This document shows, piece after piece, positions 52,501-60,890 of a stretch of DNA of 63,299 bases. The DNA comes from Caballeronia grimmiae. GTDB lineage: Bacteria; Pseudomonadota; Gammaproteobacteria; Burkholderiales; Burkholderiaceae. The notes under the pieces are model-generated. The model was not told the origin of the DNA and did no database searches. It was given only the letters and a program-made list of their open reading frames with translations. Both the position numbers and the translations under genes were made by a program. Numbering within the stretch: the stretch's first letter is position 1; each line of letters opens with the position of its first letter. The stretch covers positions 1 to 63,299 of the forward strand of contig NZ_JFHE01000031.1 in the NCBI RefSeq assembly GCF_000698555.1, given 5' to 3'.

Positions 52501-52794
52501 GAAGAGGATAGAGGCGATGTCGCGGGCGCTGTGCAGGATATGAATGACGTCGATGCGCTCTGGCTGCCCAGTGACACGATAGAAAATCTGGTAGCTGCCG
52601 TGAACGCGATGTCGCACGCCGCGATCCTCATAACGAGGCACAAGCGGGTAGGCGAGGGGCATGTCTGCGAGGGTCATGCACTTGTCACGCAGCTCGCGAA
52701 CGAAGCTCAAGGCACGGCGTGGATTGTCGCGGGCGATGTAGTCGCCGATGGCCTCAAGCTCCGCCTCGGCGCCAGGCAGGATACGAACAATCAT
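52495..52794 (-). CDS. parE: ParE/RelE-superfamily toxin
   Basis: A 99-aa toxin. Pattern: MIVRILPGAEAELEAIGDYI, then ARDNPRRALSFVRELRDKC, then YPLVPRYEDRGVRHRVHGSY, then QIFYRVTGQPERIDVIHILHSARD. The ARDNPxRAxxF and FYRV...I..ILH..RD motifs are typical of ParE-type toxins. It overlaps the antitoxin gene by 4 bp, antitoxin first. Most plasmid ParE toxins poison gyrase. The pair would stabilise the element. Confidence 0.92.
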   Translation of the reverse strand: MIVRILPGAEAELEAIGDYIARDNPRRALSFVRELRDKCMTLADMPLAYPLVPRYEDRGVRHRVHGSYQIFYRVTGQPERIDVIHILHSARDIASILFP

Positions 52795-53048
52795 GCCTTG
52801 CGGTTCGCCATCGCCTGATACTTGGCTTCCAGCCGGTCAAACACTTCTTCGGCGGGTTTTCCTCGAGCTGCGTCTGAATCGGCGATGCCTCGCTCGATCA
52901 CTGCATCAAGCGCGGCAAGCTGCGTCTCGCGATCCTGGATTAGTCGCACCCCTTCTCGGAGCACTTCACTTTTCGAGCCGTAGCGTCCTGACTCGACAAG
53001 CCTCGCAATGTACCCCTCGAGCTGCTGTCCAAGGTCTGCGCTGATCAT
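52791..53048 (-). CDS. parD: ParD-family antitoxin
   Basis: An 85-aa ribbon-helix-helix antitoxin: LGQQLEGYIARLVESGRYGS, then KSEVLREGVRLIQDRETQLA, then a C-terminal toxin-binding helix (GKPAEEVFDRLEAKYQAMAN). The promoter region 53049-53123 has TTATCAACTATTATCAA repeats, a likely site for autorepression. Confidence 0.92.
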   Translation of the reverse strand: MISADLGQQLEGYIARLVESGRYGSKSEVLREGVRLIQDRETQLAALDAVIERGIADSDAARGKPAEEVFDRLEAKYQAMANRKA

Positions 53049-53123
53049 GGTTGTGCCCTCCGAATGAGTGCTAATAATAGCCGCTTATCAACTATTATCA
53101 AGTGTCGAACGATTATTTCGCCA

Positions 53124-54935
53124 TTAAGGAGTCTGCTCTGGTTTCGGACGGCCGTAAAACGCTGCCGCCTCGCGAAGCATCCGCTGCTTTTCCGCCTGAA
53201 CGTAGATGGACGTCGTTTGTAGCGACGCATGGCCGAGAATCTTCTGCACCACATCGAGCGGCACTGCCTCGGCCGCGGCGTGTGTGCCGAAGGTATGGCG
53301 AAACGAGTGCGTCGACGTGCCCGCTAGCAGCTTCATATCGTCGGTGCTCAGATCCGGCATCCCTTTGATGATCCGCTTCCTGGCCCACTCCATCAGTAAG
53401 TTGACAGTGTTCACGTGATAGCCCAGCGGCTTCCCGTCGGCGTGCTTTCTTTGGGCTTGCGCGGTTGGTGGGATGAAAATCGGCGCGAGCAGGGGTCCGG
53501 CGCTTGCGCTCTCGAAATGCTCGCCGCGATCGCGCCAGTGTGCCGCCAGCGCGTCGATGGTGGCGGGGCTGACCGGCACGGTTCGTTCTTTGTTCCGCTT
53601 ACCGATGATCGACAACTGCCACACCATATCGTCGCCGTCCCCGTAGGTGGTCGGCGACATTCGTTCCCTGCGCGCGCCCGCTAGTTCTTCACGGCGAAGA
53701 CCAGAGTCGGCAGCTAAGAGGAGCGCGACGCGCACCGATCGCCAATGGGTCGCCGTGTCGGGCTTGCATTGGCTGTCGATATAACCACGCATGCGCGCCC
53801 AGAGCTCGGCGGGCAGGGCGCGTTCGACTTTCAGAACATTTTCTCTCTCAATTACAACGGGGTCGGATACGGCCCTCCAAGGGTTGCCTGCCAAATAGCG
53901 GACATCGACCAGCCACGCGAATGCTGCCCGCAGCGCGCGGACCGCATACCGCTGACTTTCAGGACTCAGTTCGCTCGCCGCAAACGGCCGCCAGCGACCG
54001 CTCCCCCGTGACTGGCGCGGACCAACGAAAGCCGGCGAGGGCGCTTTGAGGAAGTCGCGGTAGGCCTCGCAATCGTCGGCCAGCAGGGAACTGAGCGGTT
54101 TGCGCCTGACGGTTAGAGTCCACAACAGGAACCGCTCCAGCTCCTTCGTGTAAGCGCGCAGGGTCTTGGGCTGCTCGCGGTAGCGGTGCAGGTAGGCGCG
54201 GATCGCCTCGAGGTCGTTGTGCGCCAAGATGTACGGGAAGCTCGCGTGTCGGTTCAGGCCGCGGGCGCCCGACAGTTCGTTCGGCAGCCGCACACGCTCC
54301 AGTGGTACCAGAACGCCCGAATCCGTATCAATCGTGACGAGTTTGCTTTCCGGTGCCGACAATGGATCGTCGAGCGACACGTCTTCGCCGACGTGGGCGC
54401 CGATTGCGTCTTCGTTCTGACGTAGCCACGACACCACCCGCTGTGCGCGCCCGGGCCCAATGCGCGGAACCGCCCGCCACCAACTCCCGCCCCGGCGGTT
54501 GCAGAAGTCCACCAGATCGGCCAGTGTGTGGATGCCCGCGTCTTTCAGCCGTCGGGCGACCAGCGGGCGGAACCACATTCCGACCCCGTGCGTCGGCTCG
54601 GGAGTGGCAACGGCCAACAGCGCCGCCTGCTCGACCATCTTCAGCGTGACCGCGGTCAGACGCGCGCTGCCGTGGGCCTTGGCCGACGACTTCAGGTGAT
54701 CGGCCAGCACCGACGAACCGTGCTCAAGCGCCAGTTCAACCAGTTCCGCCTGCATGCGTCGCAGAAACGACTCGACCCAGCCCGGTGTCGCTTCGTTGCC
54801 GTGTTCGTCGTCCGAAAAATACAGCCGCGTGATCGTCGACGCGGGGATCCGCTGCACGTGCGCCCGCAGCGCGGCGAAGTGGTTGCGCGTGTACGCCGCG
54901 CGGCTTTTGGTGATGGTCTGCGGTTTGTTGGCCAT
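53124..54935 (-). CDS. Long tyrosine recombinase with N-terminal DUF3701-type region
   Basis: A 603-aa integrase. The N-terminal ~200 residues (LVARRLKDAGIHTLADLVDF, then CNRRGGSWWRAVPRIGPGRA) match the DUF3701 extension common in Burkholderia elements. The core-binding domain (KTLRAYTKELERFLLWTLTV) is at about 260-290. The catalytic domain has Arg in SGLRREELAG, His-x-x-Arg in THSFRHTFGTH, His in ILGHASLQTT and Tyr in SIYVQ. Its start is 80 bp from an 11-6-11 inverted repeat that could be its site. It is a second recombinase, independent of the 381-aa enzyme at 13.7 kb. Confidence 0.92.
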   Translation of the reverse strand: MANKPQTITKSRAAYTRNHFAALRAHVQRIPASTITRLYFSDDEHGNEATPGWVESFLRRMQAELVELALEHGSSVLADHLKSSAKAHGSARLTAVTLKMVEQAALLAVATPEPTHGVGMWFRPLVARRLKDAGIHTLADLVDFCNRRGGSWWRAVPRIGPGRAQRVVSWLRQNEDAIGAHVGEDVSLDDPLSAPESKLVTIDTDSGVLVPLERVRLPNELSGARGLNRHASFPYILAHNDLEAIRAYLHRYREQPKTLRAYTKELERFLLWTLTVRRKPLSSLLADDCEAYRDFLKAPSPAFVGPRQSRGSGRWRPFAASELSPESQRYAVRALRAAFAWLVDVRYLAGNPWRAVSDPVVIERENVLKVERALPAELWARMRGYIDSQCKPDTATHWRSVRVALLLAADSGLRREELAGARRERMSPTTYGDGDDMVWQLSIIGKRNKERTVPVSPATIDALAAHWRDRGEHFESASAGPLLAPIFIPPTAQAQRKHADGKPLGYHVNTVNLLMEWARKRIIKGMPDLSTDDMKLLAGTSTHSFRHTFGTHAAAEAVPLDVVQKILGHASLQTTSIYVQAEKQRMLREAAAFYGRPKPEQTP

Positions 54936-55014
54936 GGGCGGCTTCTTTTCGTTGGTCCGAGGCGGTCTGGACGGGACGTAGATGCCCTACCCCCTGATTT
55001 TACCCATTAAACGC

Positions 55015-55042
55015 AAGCGTGATAATACGACTTATCACGCTT
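55015..55042. repeat. 28-bp inverted repeat with 11-6-11 layout beside the recombinase
   Basis: Perfect arms AAGCGTGATAA (55015-55025) and TTATCACGCTT (55032-55042) around TACGAC. The size and layout equal those of Xer dif and many tyrosine recombinase core sites. It lies 80 bp upstream of the 603-aa recombinase start, so it could also be an operator for that gene. Confidence 0.6.
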
Positions 55043-55337
55043 GAAATGATGTCCGCCGGTGCGAGGGCGTTGGAGCGTCGCATGCCTCCTATTAGGCCGG
55101 CCGGTCTACAGCCCCGCGAACGAGAGACGGAAATTACCGTGGTAGGCGGCCTTGGATGGGGTGATAGCAGTAACACAAGCCGGTTGCCCTCGGCGAGCGC
55201 CTTCCCGGGCGCAAGGCACGACGCCTGAACCGGAACTGAGGTCAAAACGCGGAGGCCTACCCAAACCGAGCTTATTTGCGGCTCGGACAGTATCGGCATC
55301 GGCATCGGGGAGAATCGCGCACTCGTATCATTTGGTC

Positions 55338-55360
55338 TATAATGAAGGATCAAGTGATCC
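55338..55360 (+). promoter_or_regulatory. Promoter -10 and operator palindrome of the RES-Xre locus
   Basis: A perfect -10 box TATAAT lies at 55338-55343, followed at 55347-55360 by the palindrome GGATCA-AG-TGATCC and then GGAGG before the ATG at 55375. The palindrome overlaps the expected transcription start, a classical place for antitoxin autorepression. Confidence 0.55.
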
Positions 55361-55374
55361 ATTTGGAGGTTGCC

Positions 55375-55803
55375 ATGCTGTTGGTCTCGCCGGAACAGAT
55401 CGCCGCCGTGATGGCGCTGCCGCGCGTCCCGCATTCGGTGGCCGAACTCGACGCGCAGGTCCGTGAGGGCCTCCCAAAGTCCGCGCTCCGAGAAGGCGTC
55501 GAGCACGCGACGCGCAGCGCCGAGGAACGGCGCGCCTTGCTCGCGCGCATCGTGCCGGAGGCGACCTTCAAACGTCGCCGCGACAAGCTCAGTCCCGACG
55601 AATCTGAGAAGACGGAGCGGCTCGCCCGAATCGTCGCGACCGCGCGTTATGTATGGGACGACGAGGGTGATGCGCGGGAGTTTCTAAATACGATGCACCC
55701 GTTGCTCGAAGGGCGTACGCCGGTGGAGGTCGCCTTGAGCGAGCTCGGCGCGCGGCGCGTCGAGGAATTGTTGTGGAAGCTGTTCTATGGGCTGCCGGCA
55801 TGA
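55375..55803 (+). CDS. Xre/ParS-type antitoxin (DUF2384)
   Basis: A 142-aa antitoxin. The N-terminal helical DNA-binding region precedes the C-terminal toxin-binding domain with the family pattern SPDESEKTERLARIVATARY, then VWDDEGDAREFLNTMHPLLE, then GRTPVEVALSELGARRVEEL (the conserved NxxHxxLxGxxPxxxA region). The start at 55375 follows GGAGG; an ATG at 55342 lies inside the -10 region and is rejected. It is paired with the RES toxin 34 bp downstream. Confidence 0.88.
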   Translation: MLLVSPEQIAAVMALPRVPHSVAELDAQVREGLPKSALREGVEHATRSAEERRALLARIVPEATFKRRRDKLSPDESEKTERLARIVATARYVWDDEGDAREFLNTMHPLLEGRTPVEVALSELGARRVEELLWKLFYGLPA

Positions 55804-55837
55804 CCTCCTGCATGGAAGTCGTTGAGGTGCCAGCCTG

Positions 55838-56314
55838 ATGCGGATTTTTAGAATTGCGGATCGGCGTCATCCGGTGTGGAGTGGCACTGGGGCGATGCTG
55901 GTCGGTGGCCGCTTCAATAGCCCTGGCCGTCCCGTCATTTACGGCGCGCTGAATTTCGCGGGGGCGATGCTTGAGGTGCTGGTGCACGCGCGGATCGGTA
56001 AGGTACCCAAGCACCACGTATGGGTCGAGGTCGAGGTCCCGAAGGACGTGACGATCGAGCGCGCCAGCGTCGAAGAGTTATCTGCGGGCTGGGATGCGCC
56101 AGATGCGGAGGTCGCGCGCCGTTTCGGCGACAAGTGGATCGAGGAGGGAAGATCAGCGGTGCTGGTGGTACCGTCGGTCGTGGCGCGAGCGGAATGTAAT
56201 GCCGTGGTCAACCCGGCACATCCGGATGCCGGACGTTTAGTCGTCTCGGCGCCGCAGCCTGTCGTGTGGGACCAGAGGCTATTCGCACGCGGAGCGGACG
56301 TGTCGCCTGAATAA
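55838..56314 (+). CDS. RES-domain toxin
   Basis: A 158-aa RES-family toxin: MRIFRIADRRHPVWSGTGAM, then GGRFNSPGRPVIYGALNFAG, then AMLEVLVHA. It shows the Arg-x4-Gly-Arg-Phe-Asn motif (R/E/S naming residues: Arg near the N-terminus, Glu in LEVL, Ser in VVPSVVA). Known RES toxins degrade NAD+ in the cytoplasm. It is the second gene of the antitoxin-toxin operon and probably aids plasmid or island maintenance. Confidence 0.9.
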   Translation: MRIFRIADRRHPVWSGTGAMLVGGRFNSPGRPVIYGALNFAGAMLEVLVHARIGKVPKHHVWVEVEVPKDVTIERASVEELSAGWDAPDAEVARRFGDKWIEEGRSAVLVVPSVVARAECNAVVNPAHPDAGRLVVSAPQPVVWDQRLFARGADVSPE

Positions 56315-56523
56315 GTTGAGGCGTTGTCGCGCCACAGAGGAAGTCCGCTACCAAGAAGATCGTGTTCCGGCGTCTCGGGCTTGAGGAATTAGCGAACCTC
56401 AACGACAGCGAGAGCCAAGAATTTTTCGGCGGCGGTCGTCGAATCGTTGCCTTGGCAAGACGCATCACGCGCAGCGCGAACGGTGACTCGAGAAGCGCCG
56501 CGTTTAGGACGGCCCTCGACTCG

Positions 56524-57903
56524 TCAAAGCAGAACTGCTTGTTGCAACAATTCGAGTGCTTTCAATTCGTCCAACCGTCCGGTGCGCGCCTTGCCGGCGA
56601 GCGTCTTTAAAAGAGCCTCTGCGATCGGTGCTATTCCGTCAAGACCGTCCAGGCGGGTTTGCAACGTGGAGATGGCGGGCGCGGCGGCTCGCGGGGGTGC
56701 AGCAGGGGCGAGCGGTGACTCCGCTGGTCGAGCAACGGCGTCCGCAACTTTGCTTTCGTCTGCGTCAAAACGCTCGTCGGCGGGAGCGGCAACTGCCTCG
56801 TTGAGTTCATTTTCCTCACGACCAATCACGCCGCCTTGCCCGCCCTGTGCATCGGTCGGCGATGCCGCAGCTTGCGCGTCGCTCAAAGTGCTAGACAGGA
56901 CCACGTCGCTCTGGCTTGCGGGAGCGGCTGCGTCGAGCGTGTCGTGGTTCGGCGCGGCGGGGGATGCCGGCAGCGCGAGAGTGTGCCCACGGGCGCGTGA
57001 AGCAGGTGCGAGAAGCAGCACCACTGACTCAGGGATGTCGGTATCCAAACGAGGCGTGTCTAGCCAGCCTTCGGGAAGACCCAGCCGTTCGGTGAAGCGC
57101 TGTGCTTCAACGTCATCCATGCGCTTTTTGCCGTGCAGCCGATGAGCCATATTCGATCCGGTCAGTCCCATGACCGCGCCGAGCTTGACCTTGGAGCCGT
57201 TGCGTCCGGTGAGGACGTGAAGGTTGGCCCGCCTGATCCCCTCAACTGTGGCCGCGCCTTCCGAGTGGGCTCGTTCTCGCTGAGTCGCTTGACGCGGCCC
57301 GTTGTGGTTGGACGCACCTCCAACGATGGATGGTCGGCCGCCTGCGTGCTTAGGGGTCTCCGCTGACCGAGCCTTAGTCGCGGCAGGCGCGCCCTTCGAA
57401 CTCTTCGATCGCATTTTTGCTTCCTCGGACAAACTGCTCGCAGGCAGTGACGGATTTTGATTATTCGGAAGGAGGGAGGGCTCTTCAACGTCGCCTTCAT
57501 CGCTAGCCTCGTCTACGCGCACGAATTCGAGCGGCGACTTCAGGCGAGCGATCACCTCCGGTGCAAGTGCAGGATGATGTTGGTCGAAAAAGCCGGAAGG
57601 CAGCCGGAGCGCAGTTTCCATGTGGAAGGCGGTCTCGGGCGTGAAACGTTCACCCCGCAGGAGTTCTGCTATCCGCGTCAAGCTGGAGTCTAGGCCTAAC
57701 GCAATATTCTCCGCGCCGACGGCATCGACGAGAAACTTCAACGAACGAGTTTTAATGATGGACGCTTGGGCGGGTGCGCTATCACTCGCTTTGAAGGGCG
57801 GTTGGACCCGTCCAGGGCGACTCGAGCTAGCCGGATGTTGAGGTTGGCGCCGATTGTTGGACTTGCCTCGATATCCCGCATTTGGCCCGCGGGGTTGACT
57901 CAT
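56524..57903 (-). CDS. Protein with two repeated lambda-repressor-like modules
   Basis: A 459-aa protein of low-complexity composition with two similar segments. The first, around residues 45-90, is SLTRIAELLRGERFTPETAF, then HMETALRLPSGFFDQHHPAL. The second, around 225-270, is KLGAVMGLTGSNMAHRLHGK, then KRMDDVEAQRFTERLGLPEG and WLDTPR. Each ends with a helix and then LPxG[FW][FL]D, as in the HTH of some Xre-type proteins. The rest is Ala/Pro/Ser-rich and probably disordered. The start at 57903 (MSQPRGPNAGYRG) follows GGAG-like sequence. Likely DNA binding; target unknown. Confidence 0.55.
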   Translation of the reverse strand: MSQPRGPNAGYRGKSNNRRQPQHPASSSRPGRVQPPFKASDSAPAQASIIKTRSLKFLVDAVGAENIALGLDSSLTRIAELLRGERFTPETAFHMETALRLPSGFFDQHHPALAPEVIARLKSPLEFVRVDEASDEGDVEEPSLLPNNQNPSLPASSLSEEAKMRSKSSKGAPAATKARSAETPKHAGGRPSIVGGASNHNGPRQATQRERAHSEGAATVEGIRRANLHVLTGRNGSKVKLGAVMGLTGSNMAHRLHGKKRMDDVEAQRFTERLGLPEGWLDTPRLDTDIPESVVLLLAPASRARGHTLALPASPAAPNHDTLDAAAPASQSDVVLSSTLSDAQAAASPTDAQGGQGGVIGREENELNEAVAAPADERFDADESKVADAVARPAESPLAPAAPPRAAAPAISTLQTRLDGLDGIAPIAEALLKTLAGKARTGRLDELKALELLQQAVLL

Positions 57904-58104
57904 GGTGGAACTCCGATGCAATGCGTGAGTTTCAACGCTAAGGTTATATCGGCGATTGCTGTTACCGGACGATTGTCGCTGAAAGCGTCGGTCGCTGCTT
58001 CAATTCAATGTGCTTAGGTCGCGCCGACAGTCAGCGTTCGGCAAGCGGCTGTGAACTCGTGCGAACTACCGGGGTGCAATCGCCGCTGGACGAATATATT
58101 CCCT

Positions 58105-58578
58105 TCATTGACCGCGGGCGGCGGACATCAGCGGCGAGCCGCGCCCGCTCGCAGCAAAGCGCTCGAGCTTCTCCCGAGCTTCGAGATGAACGTATCGGGG
58201 CGCACCCGCTAGTTGACGATCTGCCTCTTGCAAGACCGCCTGGAACAAGGGCAGCTCGGCCGCATCGACTGTCCATATTCTCTCCGTTTCCGCCCGCTGC
58301 AGGCAGCGCTCCAGAGCCGCTTCGGCGCGCCCATAGATGATGACGTCCGTCTGCCCATAGCCCGCATCTTGCACGAAGTAGGTGACGTAGACCAATTCGA
58401 TCAACCCGTTAACCAGATACGCAGATTCAGCGCCAGCGCGACAGGCAGCGAAAGTCAAATGGTTGGACAACGCAACGTTGCGCGCCGCGGATAACGGCAG
58501 AGGCAGCAACATCTCTTTACTGAGAGGTTTGCGGGACGGCGAACGAGAAACTTGCGAGCGAGGGTTGCGATAAGACAT
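58105..58578 (-). CDS. Conserved-looking regulator-like protein
   Basis: A 157-aa protein starting MSYRNPRSQVSRSPSRKPLS. The core ALSNHLTFAACRAGAESAYL, then VNGLIELVYVTYFVQDAGYG, is helix-rich and looks like small Burkholderia proteins annotated as Fis-like regulators in islands; this is from memory. The longer frame to 58653 has no ribosome site. Role unknown. Confidence 0.5.
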   Translation of the reverse strand: MSYRNPRSQVSRSPSRKPLSKEMLLPLPLSAARNVALSNHLTFAACRAGAESAYLVNGLIELVYVTYFVQDAGYGQTDVIIYGRAEAALERCLQRAETERIWTVDAAELPLFQAVLQEADRQLAGAPRYVHLEAREKLERFAASGRGSPLMSAARGQ

Positions 58579-58839
58579 GCTGCAATAAGAGAACGAAAGG
58601 AGTCCGCGTTCAATGGGTACCCCGGAATGATAGCAGGCCGCAGGAGCCGACACTGTGGCGCGCGCCTCGCTGCACGCGCATCAGTCGGCCACTCCTTCGG
58701 CGAGGTTGAGCGGCGGCGAGCGATGTGGCCGCACGGCGGCCGCGAAAACTGTCAGAACGGCCAGTAAGGTGTTCAAAGAAGCGATCAACGGCGCGTGAAC
58801 GCGCTAGCGAGCGTGGGTGGGCGGGGACTGGTCCGCGAC

Positions 58840-59122
58840 TTAAAAGAGCTGGCTATCCAACGGTAGCAGATTGACCAGTTTCACCGCAGTGCGGCGCTCG
58901 GCTCCATCCGCATGGACGGACCGGATCATGACGCGTTGGCCGCGGGCCTCGCCCAGCACCTCGACAATTCGTTCTCGATAACGAGCCAACGTGCCGCGAG
59001 GCGGTTTGCACGTAGTGGGGCGGTTTGTCGTCGAGCGAGACATAGGCATATCGCGGCAGAGGCGTTGTCCCATTATGCAACGTTGCGGGCTTCACCGCGA
59101 CGCATTTTGTCCACTTCCACAT
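58840..59122 (-). pseudogene. Small conserved gene broken by a frameshift
   Basis: Two frames join to one sensible protein. The first (from 59122) is MWKWTKCVAVKPATLHNGTT, then PLPRYAYVSLDDKPPHYV. The second, one base shifted, is KPPRGTLARYRERIVEVLGE, then ARGQRVMIRSVHADGAERRT, then AVKLVNLLPLDSQLF, ending at 58840. The switch point is near 59010, at GTGCAAACCGCC. Either a true frameshift mutation or a sequencing error. Intact length would be about 93 aa; function unknown. Confidence 0.55.
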
Positions 59123-59248
59123 GCGAGATGCGTACTGCTGCTCGCGTCGCCGGGACCATGACCGGGGTCCTTCTCACGTTTACGGCCAGATCACATCTAT
59201 TCGACTTCGTCAGTTCCGCTAGATGCAACGACTTCCTGCTTCTTGCTG

Positions 59249-59506
59249 TCACTCAGCGCCCTCATACGTTCCCAAGTCTGCACGCTTAGCGTCTGCTACG
59301 AGTTCCTTGAGTGCTTCAATGCCAGCGTCAGTGAAGGCGGTGATCGAGATCACCTTGTCGGGCGGCACGTCAAGGTCATCTATGACGCCCAAGCAGCCGT
59401 CCTCCGGTTCGAGGTTCATATTGGCCAGTTCTTCAAGCCATTCCTCTGGTTCATTAAGCATCTTGGCTACGCACGAGATGGTGTAGACGTGAGATGGGGC
59501 CGACAT
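59249..59506 (-). CDS. Small acidic protein downstream of zincin-like gene
   Basis: An 85-aa acidic protein (MSAPSHVYTISCVAKMLNEP, then EEWLEELANMNLEPEDGCLG). It follows the HExxH-containing gene by 53 bp on the same strand. The acidic, helical composition would suit an inhibitor or partner, but this is only an idea. No family recognised. Confidence 0.5.
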   Translation of the reverse strand: MSAPSHVYTISCVAKMLNEPEEWLEELANMNLEPEDGCLGVIDDLDVPPDKVISITAFTDAGIEALKELVADAKRADLGTYEGAE

Positions 59507-59559
59507 TGCATGCTCCAGTTTTGTGAATGCCGAGATTCAGGCGGAGATGGCGACTGTAA

Positions 59560-60399
59560 TCAACGTGCGCATCGCTCTCGAATGCGACGCCATCCGTTGC
59601 GAGCCTGGATCGCATCCGCAAGGATGGCCATATATTCGTCATGGTCGACGCCCTCATCCGGAGGCAACCCGTATTCTTGATGGCGGCTCAGGGCCGCTTG
59701 CCGTGCGGCTTCTCCGGGAGCTGACACGAGTATCTGGCTGTATGCTTCACAAGCATAGGCGAACGTCTCCCGCTTACCAAAGGCGATGTCGAGCGGATTC
59801 GGACAGTTCCGGCGTTCTGCCAGCCCTATCGCTGCGCGGCGGCAGTTGTGCAGCACATGGGCGGCTTCATGCACGACGTAGTCAGCGAAGGGATCGGTAT
59901 CGCGAAAGTAGGTCAGGGACACATAGCAAGTAGTGTCCTGGCTCAAACCGACAACGCGAGCGGACTGCTTTCGAAGCGGAGTAGCACCCAGACTGTCCAA
60001 ATAGATGTTCGCCAGTTTCCATGCGGTAGATAGCCACCTCTCCCTGGTCAATACCTGTACGATGTTGCTCGGCGTGAGAAAGACGATGCCTCCTACGAGG
60101 GTGCGGAGAACGACCTCCCGTTCGAAGGCGGAAAAAAGGCCATATACCATGGGCTTGAGCTTGTCGCGAAGCCACGGCTCTATCGGCTCTGGCATCGAGC
60201 TCGGATGGTCGAAATCCCTCGCGCGGAGCAGAGTGTCAGCGATGAGCGCAGCGCGCAACTGTTGTGTGGCGCGTGAAGCAGTGATATTCAAAGCCTCCCC
60301 TGACCAGCCGACGAAGAAGCCGTCATAGTCTCCGGTCGTGAGGTAGTGCTGAATCTGGGTCTCAACCCATTCTGCAGAGCCGATCTTCGGGATGGCCAT
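59560..60399 (-). CDS. Putative zincin-type metallopeptidase
   Basis: A 279-aa protein with the zinc-peptidase motif HEAAH at residues 177-181 (VVHEAAHVLHN) and possible third ligands in ETFAYACEAYSQ (Glu211 or Glu218). The N-terminal ~170 residues are helical with no signal peptide, so it is cytoplasmic. It is not a recognised family. It forms a small operon with the 85-aa gene. Context is a mobile-element edge rich in unknown genes, where defence or regulatory peptidases are often found. Confidence 0.6.
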   Translation of the reverse strand: MAIPKIGSAEWVETQIQHYLTTGDYDGFFVGWSGEALNITASRATQQLRAALIADTLLRARDFDHPSSMPEPIEPWLRDKLKPMVYGLFSAFEREVVLRTLVGGIVFLTPSNIVQVLTRERWLSTAWKLANIYLDSLGATPLRKQSARVVGLSQDTTCYVSLTYFRDTDPFADYVVHEAAHVLHNCRRAAIGLAERRNCPNPLDIAFGKRETFAYACEAYSQILVSAPGEAARQAALSRHQEYGLPPDEGVDHDEYMAILADAIQARNGWRRIRERCAR

Positions 60400-60890
60400 T
60401 GAAGGTTCTCAGGTATCCGGGTCAAAGCGGGACCGCAGGCGCTCAGAACCCCAATCCCAATTGCCGGTTGAGCACAAACCTGGGACGCTCGCGTTCAAGA
60501 CCGACGTGTCAGCGTCGTGGCGACCGATTTTCGGTCGCTAACATGATATGCGCAGCTGGTGATCCTGTACTCAGTAAAAAGGTATCACGACGCGATCGCC
60601 GCGTCAGCCGCGTTGTTGATGCAGGTCGCTTGTCGGCCATTGCCGTCATTCGAGCATCGACTTTGGTCAGGCGGCTGAGCGCCGCTTTCCGGTCGTTCGC
60701 ACGTCAGCCTGTCTCGAATGACCGGTCACGCCGTCCGCCAATGCGAACTCGCGACCCGTTGCAGCCACTCACGTCGTGGAATTCGCGTCCGTAAAGCAGT
60801 CGCTCCGCGCGTCTGTCTTCGTAGTTGGCGCCGGGGCTAAGGTTGCAAGAACTGATCGTCGAAGCAACTACTACGACAGGTGCCCCTCAG
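60400..60890. other. 491-bp stretch with no supported gene
   Basis: A plus-strand frame of 131 codons is open but gives Arg/Ser-rich sequence without conserved-looking blocks. The segment TGGCGACCGATTTTCGGTCG contains a short hairpin (CGACCGA TTT TCGGTCG) near 60521-60537 without a T-run. Nothing else is seen. Confidence 0.4.

Noticed and set aside
60399..60794. Plus-strand 131-codon frame between the zincin and methyltransferase-like genes
   Set aside because: Arg/Ser/Pro-rich translation, no ribosome site, no conserved-looking block.
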